Below, one piece after another: positions 6,503-6,579 of a stretch of 6,579 nucleotides of DNA (position 1 is the stretch's first letter; each line of letters starts with the position of its first letter). Where the stretch lies: assembly GCA_022508685.1 (NCBI GenBank), contig JAFLUS010000001.1:7208-13786 (forward strand). The letters are read 5' to 3'. The position numbers and the translations under genes were made by a program. The stretch is from Prevotellaceae bacterium (GTDB lineage Bacteria > Bacteroidota > Bacteroidia > Bacteroidales > Bacteroidaceae). The notes under the pieces were generated by a model. The model did not search any database, had not been told where the DNA came from, and worked only from the letters and a program-made list of their open reading frames with translations.

Positions 6503-6579
6503 ATGCTTATGAAAATCTTTACTTCAATGAAGTATGTCGTGGCAGCACTCTTGCTGATGGTAGGAGCGAATGCGATGGC
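6503..6579 (+). CDS. Start of an exported protein of unknown function (partial)
   Basis: Only the first 25 codons are inside the window. They read MLMKIFTSMKYVVAALLLMV and then GANAM, with the next codon (GC.) necessarily Ala. This is a Sec signal peptide: a Lys-containing n-region, a hydrophobic core (YVVAALLLMV) and a likely signal peptidase I site after ANA. ATG 6503 was preferred for its A-rich upstream context; in-frame ATGs at 6509 and 6527 would also keep the signal peptide. It lies 54 nt downstream of the EEP gene on the same strand and may share its transcript. Nothing of the mature protein is visible, so no function can be assigned. Confidence 0.7.
   Translation, partial: MLMKIFTSMKYVVAALLLMVGANAM

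Overview
The window looks like a chromosomal segment of a Bacteroidales bacterium, most likely Prevotella or a close relative. The evidence is a TonB-dependent receptor linked to surface-type lipoproteins, a DUF5689 protein, glycine/asparagine-rich OB-like repeats of a kind common in Prevotella and Bacteroides, A-rich leaders without clear Shine-Dalgarno sequences, and promoter-like sequences that fit the Bacteroidetes TAnnTTTG -7 element. The genus is inferred from protein style only.

Layout. A leftward (minus-strand) operon fills about 4946 down to 1. It encodes a TonB-dependent outer-membrane receptor (4946-2286), then after 29 nt a DUF5689 lipoprotein (2256-1369), then after 59 nt a lipoprotein with three tandem OB-fold-like repeats (1309 to beyond base 1, cut by the window edge). 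Bases 4950-5332 are an A+T-rich divergent control region. It carries a good leftward promoter candidate, a weaker rightward one, a 19-bp inverted repeat and a 13-nt motif present twice. Rightward from 5333 lies an exported endonuclease/exonuclease/phosphatase (EEP) family enzyme with all active-site motifs (5333-6448). After 54 nt comes the first 25 codons of another exported protein, cut by the right edge.

How the genes may work together. The receptor has no SusD-like partner and no visible N-terminal carboxypeptidase-regulatory domain. Its two followers are lipoproteins that probably sit on the outer membrane. OB folds commonly bind nucleic acid or oligosaccharide, and EEP enzymes cleave phosphodiester or phosphomonoester bonds. 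A reasonable but unproven reading is an envelope system that captures and breaks down a phosphorylated polymer or ester, such as extracellular DNA or RNA, and imports products through the TonB receptor. The substrate cannot be read from the sequence. No tRNA, rRNA, CRISPR array, insertion sequence or phage gene was seen.
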